Assembly (NCBI RefSeq): GCF_001680005.1
Contig: NC_033566.1
Location: 930,001-994,000, forward strand
DNA length: 64,000 bases
Direction: 5' to 3'
DNA from: Plasmodium coatneyi
Taxonomy: Eukaryota; Apicomplexa; Aconoidasida; Haemosporida; Plasmodiidae
Both the position numbers and the translations under genes were made by a program. Positions 18,397 to 31,600 of the stretch are shown here, in pieces; within the stretch, counting starts at the first letter, position 1, and each line of letters opens with the position of its first letter. Below the pieces are notes generated by a model that was not told the origin of the DNA, made no database searches, and saw only the letters and a list, made by a program, of their open reading frames with translations.

Positions 18397-21300
18397 ATGG
18401 ACCCAAGTGCTTATAAAAATTTCCCCGTTTTCTACTTGAAGCGGAAAGGTACGCGGAGAGAAAATTGAAGGGGCAGCCACCGTAAAGAGACCTCAAAATG
18501 TAGGAAATTGTCCATCCCTGTAAACCCTTTTCAAACGCTTGGCACACCAAAAAGGGTGTTACCGAAAGGTGCGCAGCTAACATATAAATGCCCCTCGTTC
18601 TTCTTTTCACCTTTCCCACATGTACCACCAAAAGAACCAGTAAACGTGGAGAACGAGAAATTGATGCCCAACCTAAACACACTAGAAGAGTACATTAATG
18701 TCTGTTTCAGCAATCTACCTTACCAAGAACTATTTGTAGATAATAAAAAGAAGTTCCAAATCGAAGGCTTATGTGATTTTTTTGTTTTTTACAACTGCGA
18801 TAGTGTTATATGCGCATTGATAGAGAAACATTGTAAAAATAAAACGTTATGTTTTCTTAGTGATTTGTGTGAAAAAATAGACAATCAATACTTCCAAAAT
18901 GGGGATCATTTTTTAAAACATTTTGTAAAAACATGGAATAATTTTTCGTCCGTTGTAGTTCATTTAGACGAACTGTTCAAGTCCTTCAGGACGTATAATA
19001 AAATTGCCTGCTCCAATTTTGAGTGCCCATCATACATATTTAATCAGTTATGGAAGAAGTGCATAAATAGGTGTGTACGTGTGAAGAGGATCCTCATTCG
19101 CAGCGCTTGTGATTATTTAAAATGTGACAAGGTGTTTTGTGAAACGAAGTTTTATCAGTACATTTGTATGAACATGCACGATGATGCTTTGGAGGGCAGG
19201 GAAAATGAATGCGGTGGGGTCTCTCTTCCCCGTGGAGCGGTGAGCGTGGTTGGTACGGCTAGTCTCAGCGGAGATAATTACACCGTGCAGAACCGTTGGA
19301 GCGTAAATTCTAACAAGGCCAATGGAAACATGAAAAAGTACTCCGTTTCGTTCAGGATCGACGAGGGCGACAACGGAAAAGACTGTGACAGCGGTGGGGA
19401 GGAAGTAAAAATGGGGGAGCCTGGAAAGGGAAGGGACATCAGTGATAATACATATGTTAGCCCTTCCCCCCTGGATAATACGCATATGGGGATAGAAAAT
19501 GAACAGAATGACAATATTCATGGGAATAACCCTGGCAACCTTTTCGGTGCAAGTCAGGAGGGAACGAAAGAGCAACAAATAGATGACAAGCTGCTGTGTG
19601 CAGGTCTGAGGATAATAGAAATGCTGGGACTGTATGACGAATTTGAGCAAACATACAAAAACGATACGCAGGAATATTACGTGGAGAAGGTAAAGGAGCA
19701 TATGTCGAAGGATGGAATTGACCCAGAGGAGAAGGAAGATACCAATTCGAAAAAGCCAAACGCGAAACGTGACCTCCCCGAGGAAATCGAAAATTACCTG
19801 TGCCACGAACAAATGAGATGTCGGAAATTTTTAAAAGAAGAAACAGAAATAGCTATTTTAAAAATGCTAAAGGAAGAATTAATAGTAAGAAACAAAGACA
19901 TACTTTTTAAAAATGTGTACATAAAGCATTATATTGAGAATGAGAAGTATGACAGTCTGAGGATGCTCTACCTATTTTCCCTTCACATGAACGACACGGA
20001 AAATTTTTGTGATATATTTTTCAAAGCAGTGGAGGAAATAGGCCTTGAAATAATAGACGAAGTGCTAAAAAAAAGAGACAATTTAAATACCCTCTACGAT
20101 GCACTCATACGATTAGTAAATTATAAACTAAACATTGACAGAGTGATTATCATCTCCTTTCGATATTCTTCTTTCTTTACAAACAAATGGAAAGAAGTTT
20201 TCGAGCATTTTCTGAACAAGGGAAATCATGCAGAGAATTACATGCCAGTAATACTCAGCATTTACCTGAACAATTTATTGATGATGTATAATACAGGCTT
20301 GAAAAAGCTGAAGAAATATTACATAATAAATAAACAGCTGAGGAAGGGAAGAAGCAAGAAAAATAACTTCCTCTTTGAGAAGAACTGGTACAGTTTTTGC
20401 AACGAATCTGTTATCGAGGGGGTGGAACAGGAAAGCTCAATTTCGACGGACAGCGATACAATGATGGTGATTAAGAAGTATTTAAAGAATAAGAAAAGAA
20501 AAAGAAAATTCCATCACGGGGTGTCACACTCACACACCGGTGAAGAAAGTAACCATTATGATATCCACGCCGCAGAAACCAACTACAGTAGCGACAGCTG
20601 TGATGAAGAAATGATACACGTCCACACAGAAAAAATGGAAAAGCTATTTAAAAAGTACCACGACGTAGGGAAGTACATTATAAACACAGTTACCATAATT
20701 CTAAGTCTTTTTAAATACCTAAGTGATAAAGAAAAATTTGAAAAATATTATCGAACATTTATGTGTAAACGATTAATAAATGACAAAAGTTTTAACATCG
20801 TTCTGGACGTGAAAGTTTTTAAAACTCTTAAAAAAGAATGTGGTCCTCAATTTACCAAAAAAATTGAAACCATATTGAAGGATATGAAATATTCATGTAA
20901 AGGCATGCAGGATTTTTACAGAGAAATTTCACACGATGGTATAAAATTACTCAAAAAGAAAAAGTACGCCGTTAACGTTATATATAATGATGTGTGGGAA
21001 CACAACAAATTAGAGGGTGATATTATTTACCCCGAAGCTATAAGGTTATGTAATGATTATTTTTGCAAATATTATGCACTTGCGAATAAGGCAAAAAATA
21101 TTAAGTTCCTTCCATTATATGGACTATGCACTTTGAAAGTCGATTTGGGGAAAATAAAAGGGAAAAAATATTCTACTTCGAGTGGCTCCTCTTGGGAAAA
21201 TGCAGACCATCGTGAAGTGGCAAAGCATTTGGCATGTACAGAAAGGGGCACCAGAGGTGCTAGAAGAAGTAGCAGGAACGGTCCCCACAAGAGCGAACAC

Positions 21301-21843
21301 AATGTTCATGAAGAGGAAAATTGCAAAAATCAGAAGAGGTTCCTTTTCACCGTAACCATCCTGCAAGCAACCGTTTTGATGCTATTCAATGAGAAGCCCC
21401 AATACAGCATAACCGAATTGACCGACCTGACAGGATTCTCCAGGGACCATTTAATAGAGTACTTACAAGCCATATACACTGGCTACGAAACGAACATTTT
21501 GATGTATGATGAAGCAAGTGAAATTTTTCAGTTAAATGTGAACTTCCAAACGGACAATAAATATTTAGTGGTTAGCTATTCAGACCAGACGTATAAGGAC
21601 AACACAGCCATACCTGCGTTGACACAGGACGACAAGGAGTTGGAAGACAGAAGCCTACACATGGATGCATCCATTGTGAAGTTTTTAAAAACATGTGGAA
21701 AAGCATCCGAGAGGGACATTTGTGCGCATACTCGCCAAAAAGTTAACAATTGCACGAATGAGCAAATTAAAAGCAGGCTGGCATCCCTCATTAGTAGGGA
21801 GTTTATATTCTTGCAAAATAATACTTACTATTTTGAGTTGTGA
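18397..21843 (+). CDS. CUL2: cullin, ubiquitin-ligase scaffold
   Basis: Proposed as two exons, 18397-18448 and 18635-21843, 1086 residues. The first ATG (context AAAAAATGG) encodes MDPSAYKNFPVFYLKRK, and a pyrimidine-rich acceptor ends at 18634. If the short exon is wrong, the next in-frame ATG is 18664. Cullin features are the N-terminal helical repeats (YINVCFSNLPYQELF), the FEKYYRTFMCKRLI core before the cullin-homology domain, the winged-helix piece YSITELTDLTGFSRDHLIEYLQAI, and the C-terminal neddylation domain (ASIVKFLKT...ASLISREFIF), whose lysine in IVKFLK matches the modified site. Cullins bridge a RING protein and substrate adaptors. Two hydrophilic inserts (residues about 170-330 and 620-680) make it longer than the usual 750-800. 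The CUL2 name rests on remembered P. falciparum synteny. Confidence 0.88.
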
Positions 21844-22606
21844 AGTTCATGCGTGTGGGAGGTACACAAAATGTGACACTCTAGGAAAGAAATAATAAAT
21901 GTTTTACCTTTTTTTTTTTTTTTATTTAATTCAAAACGTTTGTGAGGAATTAGGTCTTTCCCTTTCTTTGCATTGCATTTCTTGGTGAGTGAACGCATTT
22001 TTGCCCTACCCCCTTGAATGTCCTAATTGGGGGTGTCCTTATGTGCGTGCGTGAGTACGTGCCGCCGCCCTTTAAGAGAATCACCAACACTTTAGCAACC
22101 CACATGGATGCCCTTCCAAAGTTAAATTTGATTAAATTTCTTAACAAAAAAACGTTTGACCTTATACTGACAGTTTTCATTTTAAATTACGTGAAAAAAA
22201 AAAAAATGGTTAAGAAGTTTATTAAAAACAAATAACTAAAATTTTTCAATACTTGGATTTTAAATAAAAAGGCGGGAAACATACATAAATGCGCATACAT
22301 CTGCAGCACACACATGTGCAAAAAAAAAGACAATCATCTACATACTTGCATGGACATATTGAAAAAATGAGAAATCAAAAACAAATTTAACAACATTACA
22401 ACACGACCAGCATAGTGACACCTGACCAGGCATAGGCACTGACGTGTAAAATGAAAAAAAAAATCCAACATTTTTTACCAAAAAAAAAAAAAACAGCTGC
22501 ACATGTATAATCATAGACAACAAAAAAAAAAAAAAAAAAAATGAAATGATTGATACGAATAAAACATTTCTTTCACACGAAAAAATAAAAACTCTTGGTC
22601 GCCCTT
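21844..22606. other. spacer between convergent cullin and SET1
   Basis: 3' flanks of two convergent genes, with poly-A/T runs near 21910-21924, 22195-22205, 22480-22494 and 22523-22541. No gene was recognised. Confidence 0.7.
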
Positions 22607-25600
22607 TTAGTTCATTCTTCCTAAACATGTGCTCGAGCCGCATAAACAAATGAGTTTTTTTCCTTCAGATTCGACACCAAACTGAATAGGGGGGAAAGGA
22701 ACACAGTTATGGAGCAGGTGAGGGGCACAATTGTTGCGCGTAAAGAAGGCATCATTATTATACCCGTGAAGCAAACGAAGCAGGCATCTCTTCCTCTTAC
22801 CTGATAGTCGTAGGTTATTTCTTCGTGCGCTACAATGTCCCTCTTGGCAAAGATGACAATGTGTTTTAAGTTCTGATCACAGCTTACTATTTTACAAAAA
22901 CAATTTGGCTGAAAAGGAAAAAGGGCGGTGGGGCAAAAAATGGAGGCGTAATGAATGATGGCATCATCCGTAGGAAGGAACTCACGTGTGCACGTAATAC
23001 GAAAGCACCAAGGACAGATCATCCCGCTGACGCGTAATAATGTGCGTGGGTTTTTTCCGACTTACCTCGCAGCTGTGGTTGATAAATCTGCTGACATTTC
23101 CCCACTTGGTGGCATCAATGATTATATTTTCGTTTAGTCTGAACATGTAACAGCTACTTTCAATTTTGTCATAATACTTTTCCCTCTTGTCACTTATTAT
23201 GTTTCTAATGTACTCACCGATGTATTCGATGACCGGCTGAAGGGGGGGCAGAAAGGGGGTAAAACAAAATGACTACAAGCGCAGGTAAATAGACGCAACG
23301 GTTAGGCACACCCTGTTGGGAGCACACCAAACGGATAATACGATAAAAACACACACCACGCTACATTGAGCACGTGGAAAAGCAAACACACGAAGGAACT
23401 ATTCTGCTTACCTCTCCCTCATTAATAAACTCGCACGTGTATAACCCATATCCATGAATGCTGCTCTTCTTAACGTACAGCCGCGAATTGGACGAGATGT
23501 TCATTAAGTAGCGGTAGGACATTGCGCTGTTAATGTTGTATTTATACTTGACCGTTTTCCTCATGTTCTTTTCCTGAAGGGGTGGCAACGACCGGGGGAA
23601 GGGATGTCAACAGTTGAGGTTTCACTCAGGTGCAGCATGGGAGTGTGTGTGTGGCTCCTATGCAGAAAAGCACATGCACGCTCATAATCACACGCACGCA
23701 CTGTAGCCGTGAAGTCTCACCTTTTCCTTCTCGTTCTCCTTAAAAATTGAGGTGTCCAAATTGGAGTACTTACACAGCAAGTTGTCATTGTATATGACTT
23801 CCCGCGTGCAGTTCTTTACTCTCCTTTTGAATGCAGCCCTGAAAAAGTGTCACAGTGAATGGTGCGATGTGTGAGAATGCGTAAAAAGTATATAGCGTTA
23901 TGCGTGTGCACGCACAATTGCGGTAACAGAGGGGAGAGTACTAATTAGAGCCTCTCCACCATCAATATTGGTACATCTCCTCTACTTGCCAGCAGCGTGC
24001 TCACCTTTTGCCGGACCTCCTAATGTAATTTTTAACCCTGTGGTTCACACATTTCCACAGGTATTTAAAGAGCTTGTATTTCATTTGATAGATAACGCAC
24101 GGGAGGGTCAAGCCGAAGAAGTCATGCGGGTCGACTGTCTTAACGTTGTGTTGCACAGATTTGAGGATATAGCTCTGCATCAGCTCAAGCAAATGGGAAT
24201 ACTTGTCGACGTACTTTTTATATTCATCCGATTTGTGCACATTATTGTCCCCATTTGCGAAATTAAAAAGGGACAAAAATTTTTCGTATACTTCCTGTAT
24301 GTCGTGACTTTCCGCTAAAACAAATTTCTGAGCATCTGTCACGGAAAAATGGTCAACACTTATTAAGGGAAATAGCATGATGGAAAAAAAAAAATTTTCA
24401 TTCTTCAAAGTAATGGAGAAAATGTACGTGGCACGTATTTGTAAAAATATCCTCTGCAAAGTTTTCTTCTTCTCATCTTGGTCGTCAAAAATTGCGTTTT
24501 TATAAATATGAAAAAGGTAAGCCGATGGCAAATTAAAAAATATTCTCATGTTCACAAAACCGCAGGGGTATATTCTCTTCTCTCCATTATACTTTACAAT
24601 TTCGCCCATGTGTAATATGTTGTGACACCCTACTTTGATAATTCTACAATGGGGCAGGTTCATGCTATTTGGACAATTAAACTTATAGTTCGAGAATAGC
24701 TTTTCATTTGTTCTCTTGATAAACACATCGTTCGTATCACTTATAATCGTATTTAAAAAGGATTCATTTTTTTCCGTTACGCTGTTACTTTCGCAAGTGC
24801 TTCGTTCTAAACTTGCCTTTCTGGTATCTATTCCGATGGCTGCCGTAGTGGTGGTGTCATTCCCGTTCCTTTCGATCTCCTCGTCCACATTGGGGCGTAG
24901 TGCCACCGCATCGTTACTCTCCTTACAGTCGCTATAATTACTAACCTGCTGCAGTTTTGTTATATTTACCTTTCTGTTGATACCCTTTACATCGAAGTAA
25001 AGGTTAATGCTTTTCATTCGTTTGTCTTTCCTTTCTCTGCTGTAGTAGTGCGCGATTTCCGTTTCTTCCATTTCGTTGTCGCTACTGCTGCTCAGGTTAT
25101 TTTCCGAGTTGTCCTTCTCCGGTTCGGACTCATCATCGATGAAGGTCGTGTAGCAAATCTTACGCAGCTGTTCATGTGGCTGCGTCTGCTGCTCATTCTT
25201 ATCACTTATTACTTGCTCATTAGTTGTTGGTTGATTTCCTTTGCTGCTCTTATCCTTCACATTGGTAGTTGTATCCTTACACGATGCGGTTGCAATTTCG
25301 TCCACGGCATTACTGTAAAGCACGTGGGGCAAATACACGTTGTAAGTCTGCTCATCATTCGAATAAACAAATCTAACAAAGGAATTCTCTTTTTTTTTTA
25401 AAAAAAAATACTCCTCATTGTTTAGGGCTATTTCTCTACCAATGTATAAAAAATATTTTAGGATAAAATACGACTTGAAAATATTTTCCATATTTTTATT
25501 GTCAATAATGTTTTGCACATTTACGTCATTTGTATGTAGGTTGCTCTCTTCATGCTCATCGCCATTATTGCATGAATCACTTTTCTTTATTAACTGCTCA

Positions 25601-28600
25601 TTTGTTCCTTCTTCATTTTGAACATTTCGCTGAAATATTAATTGGTACCCATCATTAACAAAACTATTATCCTCATTTTTGTTGACGCATTCGTTAATGA
25701 TGCCTTCCAAATGTTTCATTTTGCTTTTTATCTTGCTTTCTTTATTTAGCACACCCTGCACCAAGTTGAGGGGCTTGTTTCTATACCTTATCCTCACGCA
25801 CTCATTTATGCTGTAGAGAATTCTATCCATAACGTAGTACGATTCGTTTTCATAATAGAAGTCGATGAAATGTTTGTAAATGTTCCTCAGACTTTCCATG
25901 ACGTTTATTTTTTTCCTACTTGCGATGCGTTTAGGTTTCGATTCGTCGGAAGTTCTACTATTTTCTCCTATCTCTGCGTGGTTGCGTGTGACATTTATTT
26001 GATCGTTTGCTTCTGTCACCACATTTAACCCACCCGTTGTGGTGTCATCCTGATTGAGATTACTACATGCAGGGGTAATATCACCTTGTATAACTTCCTC
26101 ATCCTTAGCAGTACAATTCGCAGGTTCCGCATGTTCCACGTTTTTCGCCTGTTCCTCGGGTCTTCCCTTGACCTTTTCCACTTCTTTGCTCGGTTCACTT
26201 GCACTGGAACAGTGCATGTTTTCCTTATTTATGTAAAACGAATCGTATATCTTCTTCGCATTCCAGCATTTATTGCACCACACTTTTTTTACATTGTAGA
26301 TGATGTGCACGGGGAAAATGTCCTCATATAGCGACTGCACCAGTTTCTTGTCCTCCCCGTTACTGGATGAGTGGCAATATTTGTAAAAAATGGTGTCCTT
26401 GTTAAATTTAATCAATTTGAAACATTTTACATAGTAAAAAAAAATATTCTGATGAGAATTCTTCACCATGGTAGAGTAAAAAGCACAATTGAGGTGAAAT
26501 TTTATGTTGCAGTTTTCATTGCTGCAGTATATGCTGGCATTTTTGTAACCACACAGAAAGCACGTCGAATTGATGGAGTCGTAAATTATTTCCTTCACGT
26601 CATCTTCCTCTATTTCGATTATATGTTCGTAGTTATGGAAGAAGTTTTTATTTTCTCTCCATTCGATGTTATCCTTTAGTTTTATATTTTTTATGCTCTT
26701 CTTAACGTTTAGGTTTTCTTCCGGATTGGTCATTCCTTTCGATAGATTTTCTTCATTATGGTTTTGCTGACCTGCTTCGCTTTCCCCGCAGCATTCTTCC
26801 CTCTTTACAGGCGTTCCGATTGCGCCGTTCGGAAGGCCCCCTTTGTTCGTATCGTCATCAAGGTGGTTGCTACTTTCGTGGGTGCTGCTCAGGTTGGCAC
26901 CATCAACATGGGATGTACTCCCGTTGGCGCTTTTAACCTGTGCAGCTGTGTGGGCATTGTTCCTGTCGGCATTCTCAGTTCCTCCTCCTACTGGTTCATT
27001 CTTAACCGAACATGAACCACTTTCTGCGGATTTCATTTTGTCTCCTTTGCTGGAAGGGCTTCTTGCTCCTTTTCTATCATTCGAGGGATTCTTCTTAACA
27101 TTCACCTTCGATTCCATCGCCTCTTGGACGATCCTACTACGGCACTCACAACTACTGCTATTCAACTTATAGTACTGTATGCAATTTAGGCTCCATTTTA
27201 AGCATTCGCTATGAATAAAGATATCATAGAATGGGATTAGCCTTCCCTTATAGAGGTAGTTCCCGTAATGGCACAAAAGGCAAGTCTTAGTGTTCCCCCG
27301 ATTTAACCGTTTCCTATCATCGTCTTGCCATTTTATCATATTCAGACTTTCCTGCATGTACATATTAAGCATTATTTTGACGTATAAATTTAGTTTATTT
27401 TTTATGGTGCATTTGATCTTCTTCACATATTGCTTTACTTTCTTTTGACACTTCCCACTTTGGAAGGGGCTAATTACAAGTGTGTCCTTCTCATTCTGAT
27501 CATCCCTTTTATATTCATTGCACGTTTTCTCATATAACAAAAGGGAGGCCGCTCCTTTGGCATTTCGCTTGCTAAACAGTTTTGACTTCCCACCTTTGGG
27601 CTGCCCTTTCTTACAAGCGCTGCTACTTGGGCTGCTAGTCGTCAAATCTTTTTTTGTCATGTGGTTTTCCCTAAGCAGGATGGGCCATTCCGACTGGCTC
27701 CGGTTTAATGTTCGTAAGGCACCTGCGAAGGCCTCCGTGTTTTTCATTTTCAGAAACAAATTGTGGTTAACTTTTCTCCTTTTTTTTCTCCCCATAATGC
27801 GGACTTTCTTCAAAATTTTCGCGGCGCTTTCAAGTGCACATCTAACTGTAAACCCAAGCGAGCCTTCGCTTTCGCGTTCTGCTTTTCCACGTCCTGCTTT
27901 GCTTGCACCATTGCACATTCGCTTTTTCCTCACCTCACTATCGTGCAACTTGTGCAAGTAATACAAATGCAAAAAATAAAGGGAGTAACTTACGACGTGA
28001 TCGAAGTAGCTGCCCCTATTTTCAGTCCCGCTAGAAACCCCCTTTTTATAATAACAAAACAGTAACTTCCTCGCCGTGAGGGACATACGAACTGAATTTG
28101 TGGCGCCACTCGATTTTCCTTTCCCCTTCCTACAACAATAGGACAATCTAACGCAAAAGAGGTTCAGAGCGTACCTCAAAACATGTTGGTGTGTCGATCC
28201 AAAAGGCATAACCATATTACCACTCCTACCAAATAGGAGCCTCAAATTTTTATCCCTCCTAACTTTCTTGATGAAAAAGGGAAAAAACTCATCATACTTA
28301 AAAAAGGTCTTGCCAAAATATAAACGGTACAGTAGTTTCACATTGGATTTATTTCTTCGGAGAAATTCATCTAGCAGATGGCAAAATGCTTTAAAGAAAT
28401 TCTTCTTATAGTACATAAATCTAAAACTCATTTTTATGACCAAATAAACCAATTCATACAACTTCCTTTTTTCACTTCGTTCCTTGTTTAAGGTGAACGT
28501 AGTTTTGCTCCTGTAGCTGCTATTTTCAGGGTATGAAATTAAGTACTTCTGAATGTGCCCATGGCGTAAACTGCATGCGTTGCATAAGAGGAGGTTGTTC

Positions 28601-31600
28601 AAATTGTCATTTTCGTCCTCTGCGGTCTTCTCAAGTGCACTGTCTGGCGCACTGTCAGGTGCACTGTTGTCACCTTTGCCAATTTTGTACTCACAGATCA
28701 TACAACAAATGGAGCATTTGTAAACGTCTCCCTTCCTTTCAAGGAAGTACCTAATATTAGTGGTTGCCTTCATCCCCTTTAAGTAGGCACGGTTGAAGAA
28801 GGTGTTATTGTGTGCAGATATCTTGTTCATCCAGTAAATCCCGTCCGGGTGACATTTTCCACTGGGCTCGTTGATTATCGCGAAGTAGTCCTTCTCCTCT
28901 TGATTGTTACTTCCTTTACAGTCATGCGTTTTATTAACTGGCACGTTTTTTTCGTCATTCTCAGGGGGGGCACCATCTACATTTTGGCCATCCATCGTTG
29001 CCTCATTTCTTTCGTCTCCTTCATCTCCTCCGTTCTGTTTCGCATCGACATTTACGAGCTCTTCACATGCACTGGGATTACACAACAGTTCCCCTGTTCC
29101 GTCATTAATGGCGTTCGTGCTGTGCGTTACTCCATCATCCGTGCCGTCGGGGTTTTGCTCTTCCTTCCCTTCAACAACAACGCCCTTCATTATGCTATTC
29201 TGTTCAACGGGAACTTCCCCCTCGTTCGCACTGATTTCTCTTTTAACCTTGGCAACATTATCATCGCAAAGGATGCTCGTCTCGTTACCATTTCCAGACA
29301 CTCTCTTTTCAACCGACGCGATTTCCTCCTTAAACGCGTTAAACGAAAAGTCACTTTTGTACAACACAACACAGCTATGGCAAAGGTACGTATTCGGGGT
29401 GATCCTCTTGAACTTGGATTTCAACACGAACTTATTCTTTTTCAAAAATCCGCTTAATTTGTTTATTCTGCTTCTCCTTCGATTACTGCCTGCCCGTCCT
29501 CTATTCATGGTAGAGTTATCAGATTCTGAGCCGTCCGAACATAGGCACAACTCTTCATCGCTCTCTGTGACGTAACTGTCATCCATTTTGCACCTACCTT
29601 CCATGCTGCAATTTTTGGGAACATCAGGAATGTATGTACTGCCAGAAACAAACTTGCTGCTAAGGGGAATGACAGTCGAACTACTGTTCCCCTTCACCTC
29701 GTGTAGTTTATCCTCCGCTAGGTTATTATTCTCTGCATCTACTTTCCCTTCGTTAGTTTCCTTCTTCGTTTTCACCTGTGTTGTCCTGCTTTCGCTCGCT
29801 TTCTTTTTCTCCTTTTCTTCTGCATTTTCATTCGTTTTCCTTCGCCTTTTTTTTTCATCCTCTTTATCTTTTCCCCTAACTCTTTTTTCTTCCTTTCCTT
29901 CTTTTTGGCCCTCCTGCGAGGATTCCTCTTTTTTCACCCTGACCCTTTTTGTTTCCCTTTCTACTTTGGAAGATTTAGTCGCCTTGGAATCCTTTTCGCA
30001 TTTTTCCCCTTTTGTGTCCTTCCTTTTATTTTCTTTCGCTTTATCCTTACTCTGTTCCTGCTCCTTTTCCTTCTCCTTTTCATCCTGTTTTTCCTCCTTC
30101 GACGCCCTCTTCCTCGGTCTAGCCTTTTTCTTTTCCTTTTCTTGGTTCTTCTCTTCCTCCATTTCTTTTTTTTCCTCCTTCTTTTTGACATTCCTTGCTG
30201 GCTTCTTTTCAACCTTTTCGGCCTCTTCATCCTGTTCGTTTTTATCCCTTCCTTTCTTTCTCCTAGCATTCTTATTTTGACTTCCATTTTCTGTTGCGCT
30301 TTGATTCGCCCTGGATCTTTCCTTTTTACGCTCTTTACCGTTGGACGCGGAATTGCCGCCCCTCCTTTTCTTCTTTTCCATTTGATCGCTTACATTGTTA
30401 TTGCAGCTTTCCAACTCATTGGCATTCTCTGTACTAATGCCGCTCACCCCGTTGATGTCGCTGTTTACATTTTCCTTCTTGATCAAAATATTCTTACAGT
30501 AAAAATTCAGTTTCCCCTTCTTATTTCTAGCCAGTTCTGCTCCTTCCATCGCTTCTCCACTGGCATAGGTTTGGCCGTTTTGCATGTTATACTTCACCTC
30601 ATTGGACATATTTATGTGGATCCCTTCCTTCCCATGGTGGTTATAAAGAATGCACTTCTGCACACTTTTCACTACATGATCTGCGTTGTTAGAAATATTT
30701 TTTTCAACCCTTATGTTGATCATATTTTCTTTGTGTAATATGTTGTCGGAAAAGTTGGGGTTTTCGTTGGGTGTGTGAAATTCTGGAGCTATGACATTTG
30801 CCCCTTCATTAACGTTCCCCACGGAGGGTGCATTTTCATTATAATTGAATACGCTCGGGTCGAAGCTACCGCTGTAATTGCTGCCGTATCTGTGATTGTA
30901 ATTGTAGTTTCCACTTCCGCAGACATTTCCGCCTATGTTATCCTCCCCTGCCAACTTCTCGCTCGCCGGAGAGGACTTTTTATTCTTGTTGCTATTTATA
31001 AACTTGTCCAAGTTGGGAATGTTCGACTTGAGCAGTGTTTTCGTGTGCGCCTGATCTTTCTTGTTCATATTTTTATTATAAACGCTGTTTATATCAGTGA
31101 ATTTATTCTGGCTCCTCACTTCATACCCATCGGAAATATTGCCGTAGTTCATATTGCGAAATTCTGAGCTACTGCTTCTATCTCTATACACATCTGACAC
31201 TTCCTTACTATGCAAATTAACGTTGACATTATCCCTATACAGGATGGATTGTTCATTACTAGCATTTACATTGATCATTATTTTTCTGTTCATTTCGAAG
31301 CTTTCGTTATTTATCCTGCCCTCAAACGGTGTAACATTCATCTCAGGATTAAAATTATTGCTACCATTCCGTATAGGTGTGTAATAATCCAAAGGCATAT
31401 TCACATTTGCCATGTCGTCCTTCGGAGGGGAATTACTACCATTTCCCAGTTGGTTATAAAAATAGTAATTATTCTTATATGTGTTCATTTCGTTACTGTG
31501 TAGATACGATCCGTACACATTCTTCTCCTGTGACGCTTCATTCACTTCGTAATCTAATTTTCCATGTGCATATGCAGTTGGCGCAGGGTGAATGTTGGCA

